A DNA stretch of 64,000 bases. It comes from Patiria miniata (taxonomy: Eukaryota > Echinodermata > Asteroidea > Valvatida > Asterinidae). Both the position numbers and the translations under genes were made by a program. Under the pieces are notes generated by a model that searched no databases, was not told where the DNA came from, and worked only from the letters and a program-made list of their open reading frames with translations. The stretch is from assembly GCF_015706575.1 (NCBI RefSeq), contig NW_024037065.1, positions 3,596,001 to 3,660,000 of the forward strand, given 5' to 3'. Shown in pieces: positions 44,350-56,300 of this stretch (position 1 is its first letter; each line of letters begins with the position of its first letter).

Positions 44350-47300
44350 CTGGTTAAAAGAGAAACAGGGAGATAAACGAAAGAATCAATTACCATGTGT
44401 ACAGAAGTAAGCTAGTTAGGGACTGATGGTTGCACACAGGTAAATTATAGACTTGTAGATATCGCAGATGGAATCTCATTTACATACAGCGCACTGATTG
44501 TGTGCACAACGTGTAATGCAAGTCAAACTTGAACTAATCGTATTATTTCATAGGACCCTATACCCACACAAATTACTATTTTTTCTTTTGTGGCATCACC
44601 CATAGAGATCATGGTATGACATCAATAATCATAGTGTGTTCATGCATCGAGTAACCCATATAATTAAATTATAATCATAAGGACCTCTGCGCATGCCAAC
44701 TACTAGCATTTGTCTAAATGTTATATTAGAGAATACCTACCCTGACGAAAGACATTTGATTAACTATTTGAAAATGTTGACCAGTCAAACACTGTCACAA
44801 ACACATTTCTCTCTATGCACAGTAAACAAATAAGGTTTACTACACACTGCTGAGGGAACCCTTCACCAGACACTGTAGCACACAAAACTACCCCTGCCTA
44901 TTACTCACCGACACGTCCGCAACCACCCCAGTACTATGTGGTTTCATTGTTTCTTACACGTAAATATTCTGTAATACAATATAGTGCAGGTGCTACAAGA
45001 CATACAGCATAATGGGCTATCAGCAACCATTTTCATGTATGTGCTTGTGCACTCTCATGGGCAAGTTAATGTAAAGCATGTATGTATTTATTTATTGGAT
45101 AATTTTTGAGGCAAAATATAAGACAACAAAAGAAAAGTTTGCACTTACTTTTTCCACCGATATTGCTGGTTGAAGTTTCTTGACCCTCTTGGTTATGGCA
45201 ATCTTGGTGTCTACGTATTTAAGTAGTCCGATTTCACCCTCGGTGTTCTTAAAGTAAAAGAAGCGTTCCGAGATTTACTTCAATTATCAATTAAAGAAAA
45301 AATTGGGCATTAGAGGAGTGCCGGGTGCCTTGCAGAGTTGATGTGACAATAAGTCAATGATAACGGCAGACTGTTGCACCCCTATTTACAAAACAATCGA
45401 TAATATAGGCAACACCTCAGTAATCAATTTGCCCTTGAAATCCGAGTCAGCCTTTCCTGATTTTGTTATTAATCATTAAAATTCTTTGAAAACCGTGCCT
45501 GCTTGTATTTAAGCCAACATATTGCCATCAATTATCAATATTTTTTAGTAAAAAATCCGAAGATTTATTTTAGATTACAAATATCCTGTAACAGCACATC
45601 TCTAGATTTCTTTAAATAAAAAATAACCTGCGACAACACATCCCAAGATCTATCAAAGGTCAATAGTACATGTAGCACCTTCAATGATGATGAATTATCT
45701 AGTCTTCAAATCCACTGAGTGTAAGTTTTTTTTAAGTGCATGTAAGACTTACCTCAAATCTATCCTGCTTGGTGCACTCCGTTACCATGTTGATTAGACT
45801 GGTCCAGTTTTGCTGTAAGCTAGCCTCTGACACTTCTGGTTGCCTTAGGAAGAATTCCCTCTTTATCTGCATACAATACATACAAAAAAGAAAATGTTTA
45901 CAAACGCACTAACATAAACCCAATACATTCTGTACAATGTGTGCTTATGACAAATTACATCATGTCAGATTGATTATACAACTTGAAATACAGGTTGTAG
46001 TAAATGAGTTATTATGGGTGGCCATAAATACTCATGCATAACAAGCAAAATGTCAGTTAGCAAGTCATGAAATGTAATAGCATTTTCTTCATTTCCAAGT
46101 GGGATAAAGTTGTGCCTTTCTTCCAACTAAAAATGTATGTTTTAATACTTGAAATGATCCTCTTACGGCATAAAGCAAATTGCACTCCCAATTTTTTTTG
46201 TTGAAATACAACATTCAATCAAATGTGGAAATAATAATTTAATTAGTCTTATATTTATAATGAAATTCTAAATCCCTTGCAGTTCCCTTGCAGTAAAAAG
46301 TTAAACAAGGTGTAAACTTACAAACTTTTCCTCCAAGAGGAAGGGATAGTCATGAAAAGTCGGTTTCTCCCTCTTGCGCAAGTTAAAGGTCAGTTTTTGG
46401 AGATGTCCAATATTGGCCTTGTCAGGCTTGTCCTTTTGCAGTTCAGAGAGCTGATCGACTTTCAAGAGCTCTTCGGGGCTGTCTCCATCAGCTACAGGAA
46501 TTATTTGGAAAAATCAAATCTACAAAGAGTTAAAGCCTATGAAAACAATTGAAAAACTGGTCTGTTACTTGAATAAATTTGCCTACATCCTGATTTGTTC
46601 ATAAAAAAGTAGCCCGGTATCTTTGGTTTAAGGGATGTGTTAAAATATGTTTTATATCAACACGTGTAAAGTCAGTCAACAAAACAAAAAAAATAAAACA
46701 GATTAACATTAAGCACCTAATCATTAAAGGCTGTGCCCAATACACGTAAACATGCACATGATCTCAAAAACATGCATGTAATTTGTTCTTTTTGGTATTT
46801 TAATTGTCTTTTTGTTTTGGTTTGCATGGTTTATTGTCAATTAATGCCACATTTATGTCAGCAGTCTCTTTCAGAAATTATTGTTTCATCCATTTTCTTT
46901 GATAAGGACCTTGACAAGTATCACATTTAGTCTGCTAAACCACTCAAAGCTCAAATATGAGATCCATTGTTATCCAAACATAATTTTGTATCAATATGTT
47001 ATGTGCATTTTGTTCCCAACTGGCAAGCAATTTTGACTAGTACATTGCAACTGCTGGGCAAACTGGCAAACTTCTTGCCAAAATAGATGGGCAGGTTGCT
47101 TCTGGCCAGTTATTACAATGGAGACAAACTGCAGGGTATTCCTTCTACAGCTTTTTTTTGTATGCTGAAAGAGCATGTTAGCCATGTTTAATAAATATGA
47201 TCTTATTGATACATGTAGATATCCGAATGTTTGAATAACTTACTCAACTTGAATTGTTTTGACTATATTTACCTAAATACATACACCTGAACCTTAACGA

Positions 47301-50300
47301 CATCGCACTTTGTTTATAGGTGCGCCTAATTCTTATGGGAGGAGCGCATGAAACTACCATAAAAAGCGCATGTATACATACAAAGCATGACATTCTAAAT
47401 TTAACAATGCATTTACAACAAGCCTCACCCTCAACTCACTTCAATAATGGGATCTCACCTTCAAAACTGTAATCAGCTGCTGCCACGGCAGTCCTTCTAG
47501 TTGTAGCTGGTTGTTTGGTTTGTTCCATCTTCCTTTTTCTGGTCCATCTTATGTTCCTCATCTTCTGGGAAAGTCTCTTTACAAAGTGATTCTGAAAATA
47601 ACAGTAACGGGAAGAATTATAGGAATGGGAGCAATCAATGTTTGAAAAAATGTCATGCCATTTACAGCTAATACTGACTTGATGAGTAATGCATTTATAG
47701 ATTAGTGGAATTCATCCAACAATATTAATCTGTATGTTTTACGAATCAGGTATTTCAAATCATGTACATGTTTACTATATTAAGTGGTAAAAGATGATGG
47801 AATTTGGATGTTGCACAAAAGACACAGTTTTACATTTTCTCAATGAGATCTGCACAACAGGCTTTAAAATGATGTGATATTAAAACAACGAATGCCATCA
47901 AGAAAAAAGTTACTGTCAACAAAAAAAGTGCTACCTGAAAAAAAGCGGCAACTTTATGATTAAGACAATCAGTAACATCACTTAAGTTGATTTTTTTCCC
48001 TCGAATATTCAAACTGGCAAAAAGCTATTTGAATATTTAGTTGATCATCGCATACGCAGCATATTTGGCACAGCCCTGGAAACTGGAACACCCACATTAA
48101 ACCAGTTCGCACTGGAGGCGTGTATACACGCTAGCGGTTTGTGGTATTTGGAACAAATGACAGATAAACACGCAGGGTGCGAGGCTGGAAATATCTGTCA
48201 GTGACCCGCTCACAGCAAGCGAGGCCGGAAATATCAGTGTGCTACCCGAGAGTGATGGCTGCAACCCGCCTGGCATTGAGATCGAGTGACAATAAATCCC
48301 CCGTCTTCAAGTTGTTCCGTTTTTTGTCAAAATAATCCCGGCACGAACTGGTTAAGACGTTCATGAGCATGGATGTGATGTAAGTGAATAATATCAGCGA
48401 ACAATTTTTGACATAAATATGTACATGTATACATACCCATGGTTTTTTGCCATGCTCCTCAAAGAGTATGCAAGGCCAACGCTCACTGACAAGCCTTCAT
48501 ACATCATCGTACTCTGATGGTGCTTTCATGTCATGATGTTTCAAAATGAAGTAAGCGGTCTCTGCGATGAGTGCATCCCAGTTTGCCATGATGTTCCCAC
48601 TTTTCAGTGCACTCACGACACGGTCCGAGTATTGTGGCCATGTTTGCGGTGTGGTGAACATGTTCCACATAGGAGCTAATACAAAAATTAAAAATAAAAT
48701 AAAAAGATAATTACATTGCTGTATGCCCTAGGCCACCTAGTTTGGGATTTAAAGCAGTCATTTTGAAGAAAACAATAAAAGAAAGCCGCTTTCAAAGATG
48801 TGTCAATCCATGAATGGGTGCACGCACGCATTGACACAACACACACATGCCCGGTTGTTACATTTATTCGTCCGATCAGTGCAGTGTAGCTGCAATCGGT
48901 TGAATGAGAAGGTGTACCAGACACTTATTTCAGGAGTAATTCAAAACATGAATACATACAGATTCACTGAGATAGAATTTAATCAGTTCAATAATTGTAA
49001 TTGTAAAGCAATATACGTCATCTTTAGATTTTAAGCACTTTTGTTGCTTCAAACAGAAAACCTGCAAAAATGACAAATGATTACCCTACCTTAAACCGGA
49101 AGTGATGGTCAGTATAAAGCAAGAGAGTATTATAAAATTGGACACTAGGCCCCCTAAGATCCACAGAAGAATAATCCAGTTATGTGCAGAGCGATTATCC
49201 TACTAAACTAAATTTCACTGGTGTCAGGCTTTCCTTGCAACTTCCAAGACATTTGATGCCATGTCATGTACATTACCACTTCACGATGCTTTGAAGGTAT
49301 TAAAAAGAATACTTTCAATATCTTCAGTGTCAGCCGCCAATAGAGCGCTTGCTAGAAATGGATTGACCGATCAACATGCAACGGCAGTTTAAATAAAATA
49401 CTTACTCTTTGGGGTTTCCAGCCTCCTTGAAGGGCAACATCAGAAGACTCTAGATCCTGATGACTACCCGCCTCTTCTGCTACATCGTCTCCCCCTGCAC
49501 CAACAGACGCCATACTCGGACTTGAAAGCTTGCTGATGTCCAAGATCCTTGGGGCCATTGGAGCTGCTGTTAGCTGTGACCTCACATCTGGTGATTGGAG
49601 TACTCCAGGCAGATCAGAATCACCTTCTGGGCCCGTGGCTTCCTCTGCACTAAGAGGTGCATTAGGTTCACTTTGAACCTATAGAGGAAAGAGTGTAGGA
49701 ATCCTTCAAAATTTTAACCTTATAACTCCCTATCATCTTCAAATAGGAACTGGACAAAGTCCATCAAAATCAATCAATCACTGTGTGTCCAATACAAAAA
49801 ATGTACATGGCATAATGGAATCCAGCACTTGTGTCATTCAAAACGTTTAGTATCCATGGCACAGGGCCAGTATTAATTGGGTTCAATGCTTTATGCCTCT
49901 TGGCTGCAAAAAAATTAAGCGGAAAAGGACTCGGCTGATAATTTGTCTCCAACTCTCCTTGTAACATGTGTAAGTCTGTGTGTCTTTCCCCACCGTTGTT
50001 TTGACTAGCGAGAGAGAATGTCCAGGGCCTTCGTGCAATTGAATTCCTAATAAGTAGATTCTTGGCTCTGGGCTGTGTGCACAGAGAATTGGTAATTTAC
50101 TCCGTAGCCGATTCTTTTGTAGCCAGAAGCGAGCATACCCTTACAGAAATGTCCCATGAGCATCCCATGGGATTCCCATGGGGTCCCATGGGATTCCCAT
50201 GGGACCCCATGGGAAACCCATGGGGTCATCAAGAACACCATGTAAGTTAAAATGATCATCATGGGAAACCCATGGGAACACCATGGAGATTGCATGGACA

Positions 50301-53300
50301 ACATGGGAACACCATGGGGATTTTACGAGCTCCATGGGAACACCATTGGGATTTTATGAGCTCCATGGGAACACCATGGGGATTTTACGGACACCATGGG
50401 AACACCATGGGGATTTTATGGACATCATGGGAACACCATGTGGAATTAATGAACACCATGGGAACATCATGGGAATTTATGGACACCATGGGAACACCAT
50501 GGGAACCCCATGGCGATTTTATGGACACCATGGGAACACCATGGGGATTTTATGGACACCATGGGAACACCATTGGGATTGTATGTCACCATGGGAACAC
50601 CATGGGGATTTACTGGACACCATGGGAACATCATGGGGATTTTAGACACATGGGTACACCATGAGGATATGGGGATCGATTTTAGACACATGGGTACACC
50701 ATGAGGATTCGGACGCCATGGGAACACCATAATGTGGGTGATATAAATTATGGATACAATGGGAACACCATGGAGATTTAAAAGGCAGCACGGGGACACT
50801 GCCGGGTTATACTGAAGAACATGCATGTGCCATGAAAAACCATCATAGACCCAATTGCACTCCCAAGTTATAGGCAAACCTTTCTTTGATTTAATTACTT
50901 ATTCGCCTAGCTGTAAATTTGAATTCAATTAAAAATATTTCCCTTGTGGCCATAGAGGTTATCAAGAATTCTATTTGTTAAGCTGACCATGGGAAACTCC
51001 TGTGGATGTTCACCAATTGAACACAATGGGATAAACACCATGGGACACCATGGGACACAATGGGACCACCATGGGACATTTTTGTGAGAATCCCTTACAA
51101 TAACGAGTGTTGTAATTGCACATTTTTGAATTTTTCTGTTGATAAGTGAAGTTAAATGATGCATACAGTATTTTTTTATGTGGACAATGTGTCATTCAAA
51201 CTTTGGATAATATTGATTCATTTATTATTACGGTTGGAAACATTTATGAGAAAATAAGTTGGGAACACTGTGATAATATGGTACAACTTGACAAGTGGTA
51301 TGGGAGCAATAATGTGGACTTAAACATAGAGTGCACAAGCATCTCCTAATACGTGGAACAACCCCCATCGGAGTTCCGTGATGTGCTTTACCTAATTGGT
51401 GAATAGCACTTAACACACAGGGTTAAAATGTATAGGAAGTTGTTATTGAAAAATACCATGGAGCAATAAATTTTTTTGAGAAATGAAAGGAAACCATACA
51501 TGGGAAAAAGCCCATACAAAATTTCCCATGGGAAAACTCCCATGGGAAAAATCCCATGCTACATGGTGTCCAATTCACCATGCAATTCCCATGGGGTCCC
51601 ATGGGAAAATTTCCCATGGGCATTACATGGGACATTTCTGTAAGGGTAGCGGGTACCTGCTTCTTGAAAAGATTGGACTCGAGGTTCCGGTTCCCATATT
51701 GGACACGGGTAGAACTGGGAAGTATCCGGAACCATCCAATGTGCATTCCTCGTTTAAGGCCAATAATATTATATATATTTCTGCTTCCGATTACATGACA
51801 TTAAAAAAAGGGTAGGTACCAGTAGGTAGGGAAATTGTGTTTTTGCCATTGTTTTTTGTGTACGATCAAATTGAGGCCTCTGCGTGTAGTAAAAGGTAGA
51901 AATAGGGTTGGTAAGGAAACCAGAAGCAGAACTATTTATTTTTGCCTAATTACATGAATTAATAACTATAACTTACCATCATCACCTTCCTGACATATCC
52001 CACCTTCCCTGGAAACATTCTGAAAAGGTCATCTTCAGTAAGGCTGAGAAAAACTGAAGAGTCTACACCATTCTCTGCAACATATGCAACAGAAATCAAC
52101 TAAATGTAAGTAAATCAAGTACATGTAACCTCATTCAGTGAACTACTTTTGCAAAAGAAAACAATAGGTTATTCCATTGCTTCCTTACATATCCACTTTT
52201 ATTTTAAAAATTACTTGTACGTCAAGTTTAGATTGACTCTGCAGATTTTGGGAATCTATTTTTATTCTCCAGTGAGGTTTTCATGAGAATCCATGAAATT
52301 CTCCCAAAAAAATCTACTGCATAAACTTTGATTAATGAAAATGACGTTTATTCTTGCACATCTCTTTAACAAGAATCATTTTTAGAATCAATGTCCAATA
52401 TTCTTGCGCAAATGTAATTTACAAGTATGGTTAAGTGCTTGGGTAAGTACATGTACATGTATAACACTCTTTCAACTCTTATCCTAACCCTACATAGCAT
52501 TTGCAGTGGGGTAGGGAGGTTTCACTCACCTACTGCTACAACTGCCATACATCATCAACATTTTGAAGCATCACATACTTGGTCCTGTCCACTGTATGCA
52601 CAAGCTGGGGCCAGTGATATGTTAGGTCAGTTTCTGGCTTCAATGCCACAGTTTTCACTTCACCAGTGTTGGCAACACTGAAAGCATTAAGATGTGAATT
52701 GAAAGCAACTGTTTCTAGTTCCTCACAAATAAAATATGTGGCTTTGTTGAAGATCAGGATCTCATCAATTGTAATGAACTTTGGATACTCCCACTGGGGA
52801 CATTCTTTTATCAGTATGGTGCCAGCTGTGTATCGATGACCACGAGAAATTAGCTCTGTAGTTTTCAATGCTTGGTGTGCACAAACATCCTCTGAATCTC
52901 CATACTCTCTCTGAATCATAGAATGGCGGAATTCTCTGTCAGCAATACTGCAAGTATGCCCTTCCTTAACAATGTCATCCTCTGAAAGGTATGCATGTGA
53001 GGCCGAGCCATCAGCATTGAACTGCTGCAAGCACATTTTGTACTGGTGTTGAACAGTCACCGATTTGTGGATGGCCTTGAAGTTTCTATATTTCTTGTCT
53101 TTGCACTCGCCATGTTTACCTTCTAGCCGCATACACGAATGATTTCTTGCTGGTCCAAAATCACATATCTGCTTTGGTATGTGACTGAGATAGTGCATTT
53201 TTGGTGTGATTGGCCTTTCTGGGTAGAGACGTCTAAATGCAGAATGATGGGTTGCGATGAGAAGCTTCAGTGTGTTCACAGTTCGAGTTGAAGCTACCGA

Positions 53301-56300
53301 TGAAAATGTGAGCAGCGTAATTTGTATCAGTCTTAGGTAGTTGATCCACTTCTCATCTGTTTCTGGTATGAAGTTTCCAATCATGAAAGGAAGGAGCACA
53401 AGAAGGTTCTTCATTGACTGAGCAGTTTGCTGTAACTTGCTATCAGACTGCACATTATCCCGTGAAATTTCAACAGGTTGATCTTTCTTCTCTTCTCGCG
53501 TGTATTCAAAGCTCCTAATGATAGCATTAAGTTTTGCGATAGTGAAGAACTTCATTTCAACACAGTGAACCAGTAGTAGTTTAGTTTCCATTGGAATTAT
53601 CCCCTCCAGCAGGACATGCATAGGGTCTTGCAGAATGCACTTTGTTGCCTTGAATTCTGGAACATCCAAAAATTCTGATCTTCTAGTTACTCCGTACATC
53701 TTTGACCAGTATTTTCTGGCTTGTCTTGTCATTTCACTTGTTAGATTCTCGCACCTTTCAAGATGTTCATTTTCATCCCTCAGTGGTGATGGAATGATTA
53801 TCGAGTTGTTCTCTAGTTCTTCATGCGTGACTTCACATGTTCGACATGGCTTGTATGCTTTGCCTACTCCCTCTTTAAATCCTCCCATCAACTGTGCTGC
53901 TGGGGTATCACCTAATACAAAGGCTAGCTTTCCTTTGATTTGTGTTCTTTGTCTGGCACCCGTTGGAGAAACTGTTGTCATTACTACTCCGTCATACAGT
54001 TGTTGAAAACACTTTTTACAATTTTCCAAGATCTTGCCAAATCCATATGTTTTCAAGTCTGCAGTTTTTGCCATAGAAACAAGCTGGATTGCCTCAAGTT
54101 TTGTTCTGAGATGTGGAGGAATGTTCAACAATACATAGTAGAATGCAGTCAATTTATGAGTTTTTCGATGACTTCCTATTGGGTTTGCTAATTCAAAGTC
54201 ATCCGAATACAGAGCAAATGCCAGTGCTTGTGGATTCTGTTGTAAGTATGGATCTGATTGAAAGTACAATCCATCGAACACATCTTCCATTAAGTCTGAT
54301 CCAAAGTCAGTAACTGTATGTGTCATGATATGTTTACTCACAGACGGACACTTCAACAGTGCCTGCAGTGATCCAATAATGGGTACATAGCAACCATATA
54401 CGTCTACCTTTTCAACACGATATAATGATCTTTTTGCTGAATTGTGTATTCCTTGTTTATTTTTGTAGATCTCACCAAGTTTGATCTTCTCTGGTTCTAT
54501 TAGGTTAAATCTTTTTTTCCAACTTTTTTTCAAGAGGTATGTGGAGTTCAGTCCATGAAAAATAGGTTGTTTGCAACCAACCAAACAATCAATCTCTTCT
54601 TGTGTTAATTTATTTGTCTCACATAATTTGGCTTTTAGTTCATCAAGTTTCTGGTTGACCAAATATTCAGTTGACATTTGAACTTCGTTGAGTCCACTCT
54701 CAGACATGTAACACATCGACTTCAATTTCAGCATATAGTAGGATGCTGCATGATCATGTGTGCTCTCAAACTCATCTTCTGCATTCTCCATAGGATCCTC
54801 AAAATCTTCAGTTCCAACATCATTTTCTCTTTGCGTAGTACACACCTCAATATCATTGTTGTCATGCTTCCTGCTGACATGGGACTTAAAACTGCCGTAG
54901 TTTTTAAATGATGCTCCACAACCTACTACACTGCAGTGCACGATAAATCGCAGGGCATTTCGGTGACATTTCACTAGATGTTTAACAAGTTCCTTAAGGC
55001 TTGCAGAGAAGAAGGGGCACATTGCACAGGAATGTACATTTTCCATTGCATTTGTTTCGCAATGTGCTACAACTATTTGCTATCATTGGTTCATCATGTG
55101 CTCCGTGCACCAACACAAGAGGGCGTGTGTTTACCACTTTTGAGAGCCACTTGGATGGGACACCTTACTGGACTGGTTCATCATGCGCGAAGTACGCACA
55201 ACTCATTTATTCTGAATGTGCACAAAGCTAAGCCATAGCGTCTTCACGCATGAGCGTCAGGCGTCGTCGGCACATGAATATATTTGAATTTTACTTTCGA
55301 TGGTCTCGCAGACTAATCACCCCGTCCCCCTCCCCAAATAACTTTGGATCATTCAAAATATGCAGTGGTCATGGACCGTATGGACAGGAACCGATCTAGG
55401 TCTCCCCCAACTCTCCTTTTCTGGCTGTTGAAGGGGTACTTGTGCACGGAGCCCACTTCCATTCCGATGATAATGACACATGCTCGCTGCGACCAATGAA
55501 AGGAAAAACAAAAACAAAGTTTAACATTTCAGGGGTCGATGGGTGTTTCTAGTTTTTAAATCTTTGTAGAGAACTAACAAAGTGATGTGATTCTGAGGAT
55601 CTTTGCGTATATGTGCGATGATGAAGTTCATGCGTGGCCTATTTTATTTTTAAAGTACATTTACAAAAGTGCAATAATAAAAATAAAACGTTACACGGAA
55701 ACAATATCCCACACACCATGAACATCCTGTGTCCAATTGCACTAGCGTACACACTAGCGTACACATTAGTGCTAGGCTCAGTGTACATGTACATCTGTAC
55801 AATTGTACCATCATTCAATCGGCTGCGGAGCAGGCGACCACAAGTTTCCTCCAGTTGCTGCGATCCTGGGCTAAGGATGTAATTTGGTCCGGTTGCAGGT
55901 AACCCTCATGGTCTCCAAGAAGGCTCTTGATATATCTTGAATATAATGTTCGCTGTCGGCCAGGCTTTCTTTTACCATGCGGTGGAGTGTACAGTGCATA
56001 AACCTTCGCCGGCTCATCGTTGGGCATGCGCAGAACATGCCCCAGGAATTTCAGCTGGCGGGTTCTTAGCTGGACTACAAGAGGGACTGTGTTGGTCAGG
56101 TTGTAGATAGTTGTGTTTGGAATTCTGTCCATTCGCCTGATGTTCAACATGATGCGGTAACATGATGTTGCAAAGGCGTTAATTTTATCTTCCATATCAT
56201 GTGTGATGACCCATGTCTCACAACCATACAGAAGTACTGTAACACAAGTTGTTTTAAACAGCTTCACTTTGGTAGATATTGGTATAACTGAGCTCCTCCA

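Noticed and set aside
49021..49066. Alternative microexon between exons of the SAM-domain gene
   Set aside because: Good acceptor (TTTTTGCAG) but its length class keeps phase 0, so it does not solve the frame step; 48862-48889 does.
50062..50877. Met/Gly/His/Trp-rich ORFs over the CCATGG array
   Set aside because: Translations of the repeat; both strands are open and there is no conserved start or domain.
55735..55760. CACTAGCGTACA as a CACTA transposon end near the transposase
   Set aside because: It is a short local repeat with no inverted partner or subterminal repeats; the ends at 42196 and 60327 fit better.
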